Assembly: GCA_035359995.1 (NCBI GenBank)
Contig: DAORZT010000005.1
Coordinates: 17,436-81,435 of the forward strand
Direction: 5' to 3'
Source of the DNA: JAKPCT01 sp029553165
GTDB taxonomy: Bacteria > Bacillota > UBA4882 > UBA8346
Length of the DNA stretch: 64,000 nucleotides
Positions 17,719 through 26,021 of the stretch are shown one piece after another; position 1 is the first letter of the stretch, and the number at the start of each line of letters is the position of its first letter. The notes under the pieces are model-generated. The model searched no databases and was not told the DNA's origin. It saw only the letters and a list, made by a program, of their open reading frames with translations. The translations under genes and the position numbers were made by a program.

Positions 17719-18469
17719 CAACGCTTCCGGTTGCGCCTGGTTTCGCGGCCAAGACCGTGAGGATCCTCCGCTACCCTCGCTTTTCCGAGCCAAATATGAC
17801 GAATACCAATTAAATATAACCTTTCGCAACCGCGCCACCGCACTTAAAGACGTTCCGAATACTGATCAATTAGATAAATGGCTGTTCCTGATGCAGCACT
17901 ACGGTGTACCTACCAGGTTACTGGATTGGACTGAAAGCCTCCTCTTGGCGTTGTTTTTTGCTTTAGACTCCTACAATGAGAAATGCAGTTGTAAAAAAGC
18001 ACGGCTTAATCCGACTGTCTGGGTTTTACATCCTTTTAAATTAAACGCACAGGCTTCAATCTCCGGCTTCCCCAATCAGTCTGCCATTAACACAGATACC
18101 CAGCCTGCGGCAACCCAACCCCAACTGCCACATTTCCGGCTGGCGTTCACTCCCAAAGAGTATTGGTCGCAGATTGCTAATCTTGAACAAGCAACCCTTC
18201 CGGTTGCAATTCACACCAATTACCTGGATCTCCGGATCCTCTCCCAACGCAGCTGTTTTACCATCCACGGAACCCGGGAAGAAGACTTCGGCACAATCTA
18301 TCACAATACCGGTTTAATCAAAGAAGGTTATCTCTTTAAATTCGTCATTCCTGGCAAACATGCCGAAAGACTCTTAGAAGAACTGAACATCCTGGGAATC
18401 AACAAATCAAGCGTTTATCCTGACTTACAGCATTTAGCCCTGGAATTAAAGAAACGATTTAAACTCTAA
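17621..18469 (+). CDS. FRG-domain protein
   Basis: 282 residues from a GTG that lies inside the preceding gene in another frame. The FRG domain, named after its Phe-Arg-Gly motif, is visible: WFRGQ at about 41-45, PSLFRAKYDE, LMQHYGVPTRLLDWTESLLLALFFAL (about 91-116), a variable middle, then RSCFTIHG, and the C-terminal SSVYPDLQHLALELKKRF. The histidine and arginine of QHYGVPTRLLDWT are the most conserved part of the family. Biochemical activity is not established; FRG proteins occur in phages, plasmids and defence-type loci. The ribosome site is poor (AAAGG touches the start), so translation may depend on the upstream gene. It is the last gene of the repeat array and faces the helicase gene, whose end is 7 bases away. 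Confidence 0.85.
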   Translation: MAKLIFAQATISNYSITAIIKAITDHTSQWKFDNASGCAWFRGQDREDPPLPSLFRAKYDEYQLNITFRNRATALKDVPNTDQLDKWLFLMQHYGVPTRLLDWTESLLLALFFALDSYNEKCSCKKARLNPTVWVLHPFKLNAQASISGFPNQSAINTDTQPAATQPQLPHFRLAFTPKEYWSQIANLEQATLPVAIHTNYLDLRILSQRSCFTIHGTREEDFGTIYHNTGLIKEGYLFKFVIPGKHAERLLEELNILGINKSSVYPDLQHLALELKKRFKL

Positions 18470-18476
18470 TTACGGA

Positions 18477-20861
18477 CTATTCCTTCCAAAATTCCTGTAG
18501 CACTTCATCAAGGTCAGCTACCGAAAACTCCCTCCCCGGCTTAAACCAATCCGGGGGCAGCAACTCCCGATAGTGTTCCCCCAAAAACCGGTCATCCACC
18601 AGAATCACCACTCCCCGATCATCCGGGGTCCGGAACACCCGGCCGGCAGCCTGGATCACTTTGATCAACCCCGGGATCAAGTAAGCATAGAGAAAACCAT
18701 GCCCACCGCGCTCATCGAAATAGACTTTGATTAACTCCTGTTCCTCAGAGACCGCTGGCAACCCAGGACCAACAATCATTACTCCTTCCAGTTGCTCTCC
18801 CGGCAGATCGATCCCTTCTCCGAAACTGCCGCCTAAAACCGCCAAACCAACATTGGAGTTTTCAGCACCGGTATCAGTGATCTTTCGCAGAAACTCCCGT
18901 CGCTGCGATTCATTCATCGCCGGAATCTGGACAAAGAGATTGGCTTTCCCCATCAAAAGCACCTTCACCAGTGGCAATACCGTCTGCAAATATGAATACG
19001 ATGGAAAAAAAACCAGATAATTTCCCTTATGCGCCGTCACCATCTTCAGAATACATTTTGCCAATTCCGCTGCTGTCTGATTACGTGCCCGGTAGCGGGT
19101 ATCGATCCCTGCTTGATGGAGATACAACCGGGTTTCCTGGGGAAAAGGTGAAGTTAACTGGACTGTTAACGTATCCGGCCTTGCCCCCAACAACTCCAAA
19201 AAGTATGAAAACGGAGTCAAAGTTGCCGAAAAAAAGATTGCTGATCGGCCATGTTCCAACCGTTCCCGCAATAACAATCCGGGATTTAAACAATAAATCC
19301 GTAACAGAAGTTCTTCTCCGGCTTCAAATTCATGCTTTACATACAACGCATACTCCTTGGAATATTTACCGCCCGCCAATTGTGCCAGACGGGTAAACGC
19401 CGTCACCTCAAAATAGAAAGTTAAGATAATCTCACGCAGTTCAGAAAACAGATCTTCTTTTATTTGAAACTCCAGTAAAGCGATTAATTTTTCCAGGGAC
19501 GGAATAAAGAATTCCGGCAAATGTTCGAGTAAAAAACCTGAAACTTGCGAATGCTCTGACACCATCTCCCGGCGCCAGCTATTGAAAAACGCAATTATAG
19601 CCTCAACAGCATTAAAGATGTTGCGGTTATAGCCTTGGATCATCCGGCAAAACTCATTAATCCGATGCTCCGAGAAGGTTGCCGAATACATCTCCCGCCC
19701 CCGGGTTACCAAGTTGTGGGCTTCATCTACTAAAAAGAGAAAGTCTTTCCGGTTTTGCGCAAAAAACCGCCGCAAATATACCCCAGGATCAAAGAGATAA
19801 TTGTAATCGCAAACAATCAGATCAACTTTCAATGAAAGGTCCAAAGATAATTCAAAAGGGCAGACCGTATAGGCCCTGGCAGCCTCCAGAACATCCTCCG
19901 GAGTAATATATTCCTTCTTCAGCAAAATGGAGAGTACCGACCTTGCTTTCAGATAATAATCTGCGGCATAGAGACAATCCTGCGGCTGACACTTCGACCC
20001 AGGGACGAAGCAAACCCGCTCTTTGGCCTCAATAAACACTGTACGCAACCGCAATCCCTGTTCCTTCAAGGTAAGTAACGTCTTCTTCAAAACTTCTTTA
20101 CCGGCATTTTTGGCAGTCAGAAAGAAGATCTGATTATAACGATTGCTCAATGCCAATCTTTTTAAAGCCGGAAAAAGCACTCCGATCGTTTTGCCGATCC
20201 CGGTTGCCGCCTCTACTAACAGATCTCGCTCCTGTTCAATCGCTTGGGTAACTACCTCCATCAACTCCGTCTGCCCTGCCCGGACATCAGGAAACGGAAA
20301 GTCTAAGGCCTGAATCGACTGATTACGGAGGTGCCGCCAACAATTACCATCCGCGATAACCTCCAGGTATTTAACTGCTAATCCGTTAAAAAACTGCTCT
20401 CCTTCATCAAGGGAGAGCGTAATTGAAAACGACTTTTCTGATAAATCTTCAAGATTAAGATAGGTCAGCTGACCTTTGACGTTTAACTCCGGATATTGCG
20501 ACATATAGAAGTATAAATAGAGCTTTAGTTGGGCTTCATGGACCGGAAACTGACCATAGCTTAAATTGGCAACCGGAAAGTAGGTTGTCTTAATCTCCTC
20601 AACAATTACCCCGGAATTATGTTTTAAAACACCGTCAATCCGGCCTTGGACAACCAGTCGATATTCTTCATTTTCGTAAACATGTTCAATATATACTTCA
20701 CGTTGATAATCGGGAGGGCGTTGCTTTGCGATCAACTGATGACCGACGGTTCCTTCTTGCCCCCGGGTTGGAGAAATAAAAGTGGTATTTAAATCTTTGG
20801 GAGTAAAAAATAACTCGAGTAACTCGCGGACTCCTACTTTAACTTCATATTTACCGGCCAA
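18477..20861 (-). CDS. Nuclease-helicase fusion: Cas4/AddB-like PD-(D/E)XK domain plus XPD/DinG-type helicase
   Basis: 794 residues from a TTG with TTAGGAG 8 bases upstream. N-terminal domain (about 1-170) has the full PD-(D/E)XK set: H41, D76 in GRIDGVL, E89-I-K91 in EEIKTT, and Q111-x3-Y115. The superfamily 2 helicase follows: Q motif AGQ at 195-197, Walker A EAATGIGKT with K224, the four iron-sulfur cysteines C284, C291, C296 and C334, and DEAH at 379-382. The C-terminal half has SATL, VQAAGRVFR (motif VI) and other XPD-like motifs. It should unwind DNA 5'-3' and may cut it, acting in repair or recombination. No lexA-type site was noticed. The architecture is known in Bacillota, but its exact role is not settled. 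Confidence 0.9.
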   Translation of the reverse strand: MAGKYEVKVGVRELLELFFTPKDLNTTFISPTRGQEGTVGHQLIAKQRPPDYQREVYIEHVYENEEYRLVVQGRIDGVLKHNSGVIVEEIKTTYFPVANLSYGQFPVHEAQLKLYLYFYMSQYPELNVKGQLTYLNLEDLSEKSFSITLSLDEGEQFFNGLAVKYLEVIADGNCWRHLRNQSIQALDFPFPDVRAGQTELMEVVTQAIEQERDLLVEAATGIGKTIGVLFPALKRLALSNRYNQIFFLTAKNAGKEVLKKTLLTLKEQGLRLRTVFIEAKERVCFVPGSKCQPQDCLYAADYYLKARSVLSILLKKEYITPEDVLEAARAYTVCPFELSLDLSLKVDLIVCDYNYLFDPGVYLRRFFAQNRKDFLFLVDEAHNLVTRGREMYSATFSEHRINEFCRMIQGYNRNIFNAVEAIIAFFNSWRREMVSEHSQVSGFLLEHLPEFFIPSLEKLIALLEFQIKEDLFSELREIILTFYFEVTAFTRLAQLAGGKYSKEYALYVKHEFEAGEELLLRIYCLNPGLLLRERLEHGRSAIFFSATLTPFSYFLELLGARPDTLTVQLTSPFPQETRLYLHQAGIDTRYRARNQTAAELAKCILKMVTAHKGNYLVFFPSYSYLQTVLPLVKVLLMGKANLFVQIPAMNESQRREFLRKITDTGAENSNVGLAVLGGSFGEGIDLPGEQLEGVMIVGPGLPAVSEEQELIKVYFDERGGHGFLYAYLIPGLIKVIQAAGRVFRTPDDRGVVILVDDRFLGEHYRELLPPDWFKPGREFSVADLDEVLQEFWKE

Positions 20862-21011
20862 ATTATGCTCCTAACGAACAGACATTCATTTACAGTTATT
20901 TTATCATGTACCAACAGGCTTGAATAGTTATAAAACAGTGATTACAGGAAAAATTAACTAAGATGTAGAAACAAACTAAATCAATGTTAATTAAACCGAG
21001 GAGAACAACCC

Positions 21012-21647
21012 ATGCAATCGCCAAAACAATACGAAGTAGAAACCCGCTTCTTTTTCAACTCTGTCGAAGAAGCCTTTGCCGCACTTCCTTTTTTGGAGTC
21101 ATCATTAACTGCCCATTCCAAGTGGCAGACCTATCACTATGGTTTAAGCCTCTACCACCAGGACCAGGTGTTAAGAGTTGGCGAACTGGTTAAAAATAAT
21201 AATCCAACGCAATTTTTTCTGGGTTGGAAAGGGGTAGATACCGGCAGTTTTGCCAATATCCGCGCAGAGATCGATGAAGAGATCACCAACGGTATTACTA
21301 ATAGTGCAATCTTAGCGATGTTGGGAGGAAAATCAACCCACCAATCTAAAGACGACGTTATCAACGAATTAATACACCTGAATCATTCAGAGTTTATGCA
21401 ATTTTCCGGTGAAAACAGGCTCGGCTTCTATGAACCGTTACAACTGTCATTGAAATTGATGTCCTGCGACAGCCTGCAATATCCTTTGTTAGTAGAGATC
21501 GAAAAATCAACCAGTGACTATAAACTTGTCCGAAGCTTGGAAGCGGAGTTACAAGCAATCACTGCAAAATACTCCTTGACTCACCGCGTAGTTCATGACG
21601 AACCTCCTACATTGTTATATAAAGCTTTATTTGGAACCAACCCATGA
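21012..21647 (+). CDS. CYTH-domain protein
   Basis: 211 residues. The N-terminal YEVETRF fits the ExExK signature of CYTH triphosphate tunnel enzymes with arginine in place of lysine. Further charged positions on the expected strands are VLRVGE, FLGWKG, IRAEIDEEIT, and the C-terminal LLVEIEKSTSDY with KALFG at the end. CYTH proteins hydrolyse inorganic triphosphate or thiamine triphosphate, or act as class IV adenylate cyclases; which applies cannot be told. GAGGAGA lies 7-8 bases before the ATG. The stop overlaps the start of the NUDIX gene (ATGA), so the two are translationally coupled. Confidence 0.75.
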   Translation: MQSPKQYEVETRFFFNSVEEAFAALPFLESSLTAHSKWQTYHYGLSLYHQDQVLRVGELVKNNNPTQFFLGWKGVDTGSFANIRAEIDEEITNGITNSAILAMLGGKSTHQSKDDVINELIHLNHSEFMQFSGENRLGFYEPLQLSLKLMSCDSLQYPLLVEIEKSTSDYKLVRSLEAELQAITAKYSLTHRVVHDEPPTLLYKALFGTNP

Positions 21648-22138
21648 AACAAACAACTGTAACAATTATCATCGATCAACAATTTCAATCTCAACGAGTC
21701 CTCTTAGGCTTAAAAAAGACCGGATTCGGTGCCGGTAAATACTGTGGTTTTGGGGGAAAGATTGAAGCCGGCGAAACAGCTGAAGCCGCAGCAATCAGAG
21801 AACTCAACGAAGAAGCATTCATAGTCGTTACAAAAGAAGCTTTAAAAAGAGCCGGAGAATTAACCTACTTCTTTCCGGATAATCCTGAACTCAACCTCAA
21901 AATAACTATCTTTGTTGCTTCTAAGTGGGCAGGAGAACCACAAGAGTCTACAGAGATGAAACCTGAATGGTTTGACGCGGTTAATATCCCTTACAACCAG
22001 ATGTGGGCCGATAGTATTCACTGGCTGCCTCACATTCTTAAGGGACATTCGCTCACTGCTACCTTTATTTATAATTCTGACAATACCACATTACAAAGTC
22101 ATGAAATTCAAATAATTAAAAAAAAAACCGCTACTTAA
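21644..22138 (+). CDS. NUDIX hydrolase, MutT/MTH1-like
   Basis: 164 residues. The Nudix box G-x5-E-x7-REUxEE is seen from about residue 37: GGKIEAGETAEAAAIRELNEEA, with the preceding GFGAGKYCGFGGK found in MTH1-type enzymes that hydrolyse oxidised purine nucleoside triphosphates. WFDAVNIPYNQMWADS matches the conserved MTH1 segment. The ATG overlaps the stop of the CYTH gene by four bases. Both partners act on triphosphates, so a shared nucleotide-sanitation role is plausible. The C-terminus runs into the terminator. Confidence 0.88.
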   Translation: MKQTTVTIIIDQQFQSQRVLLGLKKTGFGAGKYCGFGGKIEAGETAEAAAIRELNEEAFIVVTKEALKRAGELTYFFPDNPELNLKITIFVASKWAGEPQESTEMKPEWFDAVNIPYNQMWADSIHWLPHILKGHSLTATFIYNSDNTTLQSHEIQIIKKKTAT

Positions 22139-22150
22139 GGACGGTTTTCA
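22124..22150 (+). terminator. Terminator after the NUDIX gene
   Basis: AAAACCG (22124-22130) pairs with CGGTTTT (22142-22148) around an 11-base loop; the T run is part of the stem. The stem begins within the last codons of the gene. Confidence 0.6.
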
Positions 22151-22244
22151 GACAAATTTCGCTAAATTTATTAAAGGGAGGAAGTTTGATATCTATTATA
22201 ACGGTCTTCCTCTGAGTAAGTTCCAAAAAATAATAATTTCCTTT

Positions 22245-22469
22245 TTAATGCTTGCAACAACTGCATGTTGACGAATGTCCGGTATTAATTTCAGTATCTT
22301 GATCAACGATTTCAATTCGTTCTAAAGTAGCAATCACCTGTCCCCGAATTGCACTTAAATAAACTTGTCGCAGTTGATCTCGTTCTTTCAGTTCTGCTTC
22401 TGACAGCGGAGCAACCTTGGATTGATGATACAATTGATTCAATCGGGTAATTACCTGCTTTAACTCCAT
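22245..22469 (-). CDS. DUF896 (YnzC-like) protein with cysteine-rich tail
   Basis: 74 residues. It matches DUF896: ITRLNQLYHQSK, LSEAELKERDQLRQVYLSAIRGQ, and LERIEIVDQDTE. The B. subtilis members (YnzC, and YneB-operon relatives) are small helical proteins of unclear function, some in SOS-induced operons. The family normally ends soon after VDPEG; here a tail HSSTCSCCKH follows. The gene starts 8 bases after the glycosyltransferase stop, so they share a transcript. Family call is firm; function is unknown. Confidence 0.88.
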   Translation of the reverse strand: MELKQVITRLNQLYHQSKVAPLSEAELKERDQLRQVYLSAIRGQVIATLERIEIVDQDTEINTGHSSTCSCCKH

Positions 22470-22477
22470 CTATACAA

Positions 22478-23620
22478 TTAATCCTCCTTACCCAAATATT
22501 TTTCGACTACTTCCCAGATATTATGTGCCGAATTTGGTCTTCCCAGTTGTTTAATATTTGATTTTAAGGTATTAAGCCCGCTGTGGTTTTTTTGCAACTC
22601 CGTAATCCAACTCCGGGCTTGTTGAGGATTATCCGCTTTTTTACCGGCATTATTTTGAACTACAAAGTTACAGTTGCTTGACTCCTGCCCCGGAATCGGA
22701 TTGGTTACAATCAATGGTAACCCCTTCGCCATCGCTTCGGTAACTGTTAACCCCCCGGATTTGGAGATCAGAATATCGCTGGCTTCCATCAATTCGTGCA
22801 TGTTTTGAACATATCCATAGACTTTGATATTTTTTTTCAGGCGCTTAACGGCTTCTTTCAGTTCATCCTCCAGTTTCTGGTTTTTGCCGCAAACGACCAG
22901 GATTTGAAGTTGTCCTTCTATCTTATCCAGCTCAAATAATAACTCTTCAAAAGAACCGATACCAAAACCACCACTGGCAATTAGAATTGTAAACTGGTTA
23001 AGATCCAGTCCGAGCTTCTTCCGGACCTGGGCTTGATCTTGATTTACACTGAATATGGGATCAATTGGAATTCCCAATGGGTAAATCTGATCCTTTTTCA
23101 CTCCCAATTTCTGCAAACGTGGTGCCAGACTTTCGTGCGGAGTAACATAAAGATCAATTCCCTGATTGCGCCAAAACGCATGGGGGTAATAATCAGTAAT
23201 ACAGGTAATTAACGTTGTTGTTAATCCATGTTTTCGCTTGAGGCGTCCAACCACTTCATTAGGCAGAAAATGGGTAGTTACAATTACTTCAGGCTGCTCT
23301 GACATCACTAACTGTTCAAACGGCTTACAATGTTTCGAATTGGTTGCCCGACGAAACAGACGCCCGATCCGATCAATCAACGGAAGATCTAAAAAATGGT
23401 AACTGAAGGCCCAAAACCAGGGGCACTTGTTTATCATAAACATGTACGTATCCGGATATGACTTTTTAAAGATCGGTGTCGAGTAATCCAAAATATCTAA
23501 CAGCTGTATTTCTTCAGCAGGATGATGTTCAACTGCAACTTTATACAATGCCTCTGCAGCACGCCGATGACCGGCGCCGCTGTTAGCATATACAATTAAT
23601 ACTTTTTTCAGGAAATCCAT
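22478..23620 (-). CDS. UgtP/MGDG-synthase-family glycosyltransferase
   Basis: 380 residues, family GT28. The N-terminal LIVYANSGAGHRRAAEALYK (about 8-27) and DILDYSTPIFKKSYPDTYMFMINKCPWFWAFSYHFLD are hallmarks of MGDG_synth proteins, followed by the GT28 C-terminal domain with ILIASGGFGIGS, VVCGKN, VYGYVQNMHELMEASDILISKSGGLTVTEAMAKGLPLIV and PIPGQESSNCNFV. These enzymes transfer sugar from a UDP donor to diacylglycerol, giving membrane glycolipids or a lipoteichoic-acid anchor. No signal peptide; peripheral membrane protein expected. Alone with the downstream DUF896 gene. Confidence 0.92.
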   Translation of the reverse strand: MDFLKKVLIVYANSGAGHRRAAEALYKVAVEHHPAEEIQLLDILDYSTPIFKKSYPDTYMFMINKCPWFWAFSYHFLDLPLIDRIGRLFRRATNSKHCKPFEQLVMSEQPEVIVTTHFLPNEVVGRLKRKHGLTTTLITCITDYYPHAFWRNQGIDLYVTPHESLAPRLQKLGVKKDQIYPLGIPIDPIFSVNQDQAQVRKKLGLDLNQFTILIASGGFGIGSFEELLFELDKIEGQLQILVVCGKNQKLEDELKEAVKRLKKNIKVYGYVQNMHELMEASDILISKSGGLTVTEAMAKGLPLIVTNPIPGQESSNCNFVVQNNAGKKADNPQQARSWITELQKNHSGLNTLKSNIKQLGRPNSAHNIWEVVEKYLGKED

Positions 23621-23760
23621 CCCTCTCTGTTGTTTATTTGAAACAATGATAATTAATTATAATTCATCTGATGATCAATCGTCAAATAACATTCGCCAGC
23701 GATAATGCTTTATTTTAGCATTTTATGGCCGCCAATATCGTATATTTAATAAAAAAACTA

Positions 23761-23789
23761 TTAAGAAACACTGTTGTTTTTCCTATAAT
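23761..23789 (+). promoter_or_regulatory. Possible promoter for the DUF4015 gene
   Basis: -10 hexamer TATAAT at 23784-23789 with a 17-base spacer to TTAAGA (23761-23766), a four-of-six -35 match. The region also reads as TATAAT on the other strand, so it may serve both divergent genes. Confidence 0.4.
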
Positions 23790-23863
23790 TATACAAAGGA
23801 AATATACACATTAACAACGAAAATTAGGATAAATTTCTACAAACAGGTGGTAAAGGAACAAAC

Positions 23864-25045
23864 ATGACAAAAAAAAGACTAATTATTGTAATTGTTTCTT
23901 TGGTTGTAATCTCACTAATTGGTTGGTTCTGTTTTAAGAACAATCTGCCGTTGCAAGATTCGCAAGCTTCACTGGCAGCTACCCCTGCTGACGAATTGGA
24001 AACTGAATCAACTTCTGATTCAGAACCTGCACCGGAAGAACCTTCCGTTAAAAAAGTTGAATGGATTAAACCGGAAGTCATTAAAGGAGTATATGCAACC
24101 GGCTGGATGGCCGGTTCTGAAAAATGGTTTCCGCGAATCGTTCAATTTATTAATGAAACAGAAGTCAATTCGCTGGTAATCGATGTCAAAGACGATACTG
24201 GTACTTTAAGTTATATCTCACAGGTCCCTCTGGTTGACGAAGTAAAATCAAGACAACGCAAGATCAATGACCCGCAAAAGATGTTTGAAATACTTAAAGA
24301 AAATAATATTTATCCAATTGCCCGCGTCGTTGTTTTTAAAGACCCGTTCATGGCCAAAGCAAAACCGGAGTGGGCTGTTAAAGACATTAACGGTGGCCTC
24401 TGGAAAGATCGCCATGGCTTAAATTGGGTTGATCCCTATAACAAACAATATTGGGATTATATCATTGCTATCTGCAAAGAAGCGATCGAAATGGGCTTCC
24501 AAGAGATCCAATTTGATTATGTACGTTTTACCAGTGACGGCGATGTCAAACGTTGCATCTACCCATTTAACAATGGCAATGCTAAAGAAGATGTAATTAT
24601 GGAATTTCTCCAATATGCCCGGACAGAGTTAAAAGCATATGATATTCCGATTTCTGCTGATATCTTTGGCCTGACTACCAGCGCTGATGCCGACCTCGGT
24701 ATCGGACAACGCTTTGAAAAAATCGCCGCCAATGTTGACATTGTCTGTCCGATGGTTTATCCTTCACATTATATTCCCGGAAATTTCGGCTTAAAAAATC
24801 CCAATCTGGCTCCGTATGAAACGGTCTTCCGGAGTGTCGGTGATGCGATGAAACGCTTAGAAGAAACAGGCAATACCAATACCACTATCCGACCATGGCT
24901 TCAGGATTTCAGCCTTGGCAGCAGATATGGCCGAGAACAAATCCAGGCCCAAATAAAAGCCTTAAATGATTTAGGAATCAAAGAATGGCTCTTCTGGAAT
25001 CCAAGCTGTCGCTATGATACCGGTAAGTATAATAAAGCAAATTAA
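23864..25045 (+). CDS. DUF4015 putative glycoside hydrolase, membrane-anchored
   Basis: 393 residues. A single N-terminal hydrophobic helix (about 5-24) follows the basic start MTKKR and is not followed by a clear cleavage site, so it is an anchor or signal. A low-complexity acidic linker (about 35-62) leads to the DUF4015 TIM-barrel domain: GVYATGWMAGSEKWFPRIVQF, NSLVIDVKDDTGTLSY, NIYPIARVVVFKDP, WVDPYNKQYWDYIIAICKEA, EIQFDYVRFTSDG, ADIFGLTT, PMVYPSHYIPG and IRPWLQDFSLG. The acidic residues of IDVKDD, DYVRF and ADIFG are candidate catalytic groups. AAGGAAC precedes the ATG. Probably acts on a wall or exopolysaccharide outside the cell; the substrate is unknown. Confidence 0.85.
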   Translation: MTKKRLIIVIVSLVVISLIGWFCFKNNLPLQDSQASLAATPADELETESTSDSEPAPEEPSVKKVEWIKPEVIKGVYATGWMAGSEKWFPRIVQFINETEVNSLVIDVKDDTGTLSYISQVPLVDEVKSRQRKINDPQKMFEILKENNIYPIARVVVFKDPFMAKAKPEWAVKDINGGLWKDRHGLNWVDPYNKQYWDYIIAICKEAIEMGFQEIQFDYVRFTSDGDVKRCIYPFNNGNAKEDVIMEFLQYARTELKAYDIPISADIFGLTTSADADLGIGQRFEKIAANVDIVCPMVYPSHYIPGNFGLKNPNLAPYETVFRSVGDAMKRLEETGNTNTTIRPWLQDFSLGSRYGREQIQAQIKALNDLGIKEWLFWNPSCRYDTGKYNKAN

Positions 25046-25090
25046 GTGCAAATTCAGCTAAAATCAGATATCACCGTTTACTTAATTCCA

Positions 25091-25119
25091 TTCAACCCCT
25101 TTACAGGGGTTGAATTTTT
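25091..25119 (+). terminator. Terminator after the DUF4015 gene
   Basis: Perfect ten-pair stem TTCAACCCCT/AGGGGTTGAA with a TTAC loop, followed by TTTTT. Confidence 0.9.
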
Positions 25120-25121
25120 AA

Positions 25122-25162
25122 TAAAAAAGAGCTATTTAAAAAATTAACTTTTCAAACAGCTC
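25122..25162 (-). terminator. Terminator after the FadR-type regulator gene
   Basis: On the minus strand GAGCTGTTTGAAAAG pairs imperfectly with the segment ending in AAATAGCTC, followed by TTTTTT (25128-25123). Confidence 0.7.
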
Positions 25163-25168
25163 ATACTC

Positions 25169-25849
25169 TTACAAATATTCTCTAAAACTCTCGTATGCTT
25201 TGATCAGATGTTCTTTAGCCCGTAACAGATCCCGATCAACTATTGCCTGATAAAGCGCCCGGTGATTTTTCAAAACCCGTTCTGCCCCGATCTGCTCTAA
25301 GGCATTCCTCATTGGATAAGCAAATAATTGCATTACAGTTTTGCAGATCCTTGCAAATGAAGGATTTTTCGAAAACTCCAACAGATGCATATGAAATTGC
25401 AGATCAAGCTGTGACAACCGCTCAAGGTTACCATCCTGAATACTGGTTTCAAATTGGTTTAAATCCTCTTCCAAGACCACTAAATCATCGGCAGTTGCTT
25501 TCTTAATGGTCAATTCAATCGCATCTACTTCTAAAAGTACCCGTAATTCAAAGAGTTCTTCTTTGGACCCTTTCTCAATAATCAGACTGAATATCAACGG
25601 ATCTAGCATCGCCTGCGAACTGGAGGTCGCAATAACAGTACCACCCCGTTTTTTAGCGATTAATACTCCCAATCCTCCTAAGGTTTTAAGAGCTTCCCGC
25701 AATGAGGTCCTGCTAACCCCTAATTGCTGCGCCAGCTCTGGTTCAGGTGGAAGTCGATCTCCAGGTTTCAACTCGCCTTTGATCAATGATTGGGTAATTT
25801 TATCAATAATCTGTTGTACTATTGTATTAGACTGAATCGGCTGAAACAA
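25169..25849 (-). CDS. FadR-subfamily GntR transcriptional regulator
   Basis: 226 residues from a TTG with GAGGTGAT upstream. Winged HTH at 8-75: IVQQIIDKITQSLIKGELKPGDRLPPEPELAQQLGVSRTSLREALKTLGGLGVL. The C-terminal FCD effector domain (about 90-220) has the family's metal/ligand motif pattern, including LFELRVLLEVDAIELT, DLQFHMHLLEFSKN and VLKNHRALYQAIVDRD. Such regulators respond to carboxylic acids such as lactate, gluconate or uronates. It stands alone, with its own terminator, so its targets are not indicated by context. Confidence 0.93.
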   Translation of the reverse strand: MFQPIQSNTIVQQIIDKITQSLIKGELKPGDRLPPEPELAQQLGVSRTSLREALKTLGGLGVLIAKKRGGTVIATSSSQAMLDPLIFSLIIEKGSKEELFELRVLLEVDAIELTIKKATADDLVVLEEDLNQFETSIQDGNLERLSQLDLQFHMHLLEFSKNPSFARICKTVMQLFAYPMRNALEQIGAERVLKNHRALYQAIVDRDLLRAKEHLIKAYESFREYL

Positions 25850-25975
25850 TCGATCACCTCAAACATTTTTAGCTCATTTCAATAATCAATCATTCTTTAT
25901 TTATAGTTCCGTAATTAAAGATATTTCTCCTGCTAAACCCTTCAGTATTTTAACGTAAATTTAGCATTTCATTTA

Positions 25976-25996
25976 AAAAAGACCCTTTAGGGTCCT
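25976..25996 (-). terminator. Terminator after the beta-propeller gene
   Basis: GACCCT (25981-25986) and AGGGTC (25989-25994) with TTTTTT following on the minus strand (25980-25975). Confidence 0.75.
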
Positions 25997-26021
25997 AAGT
26001 ACAATAAAAAACTATATCCCA

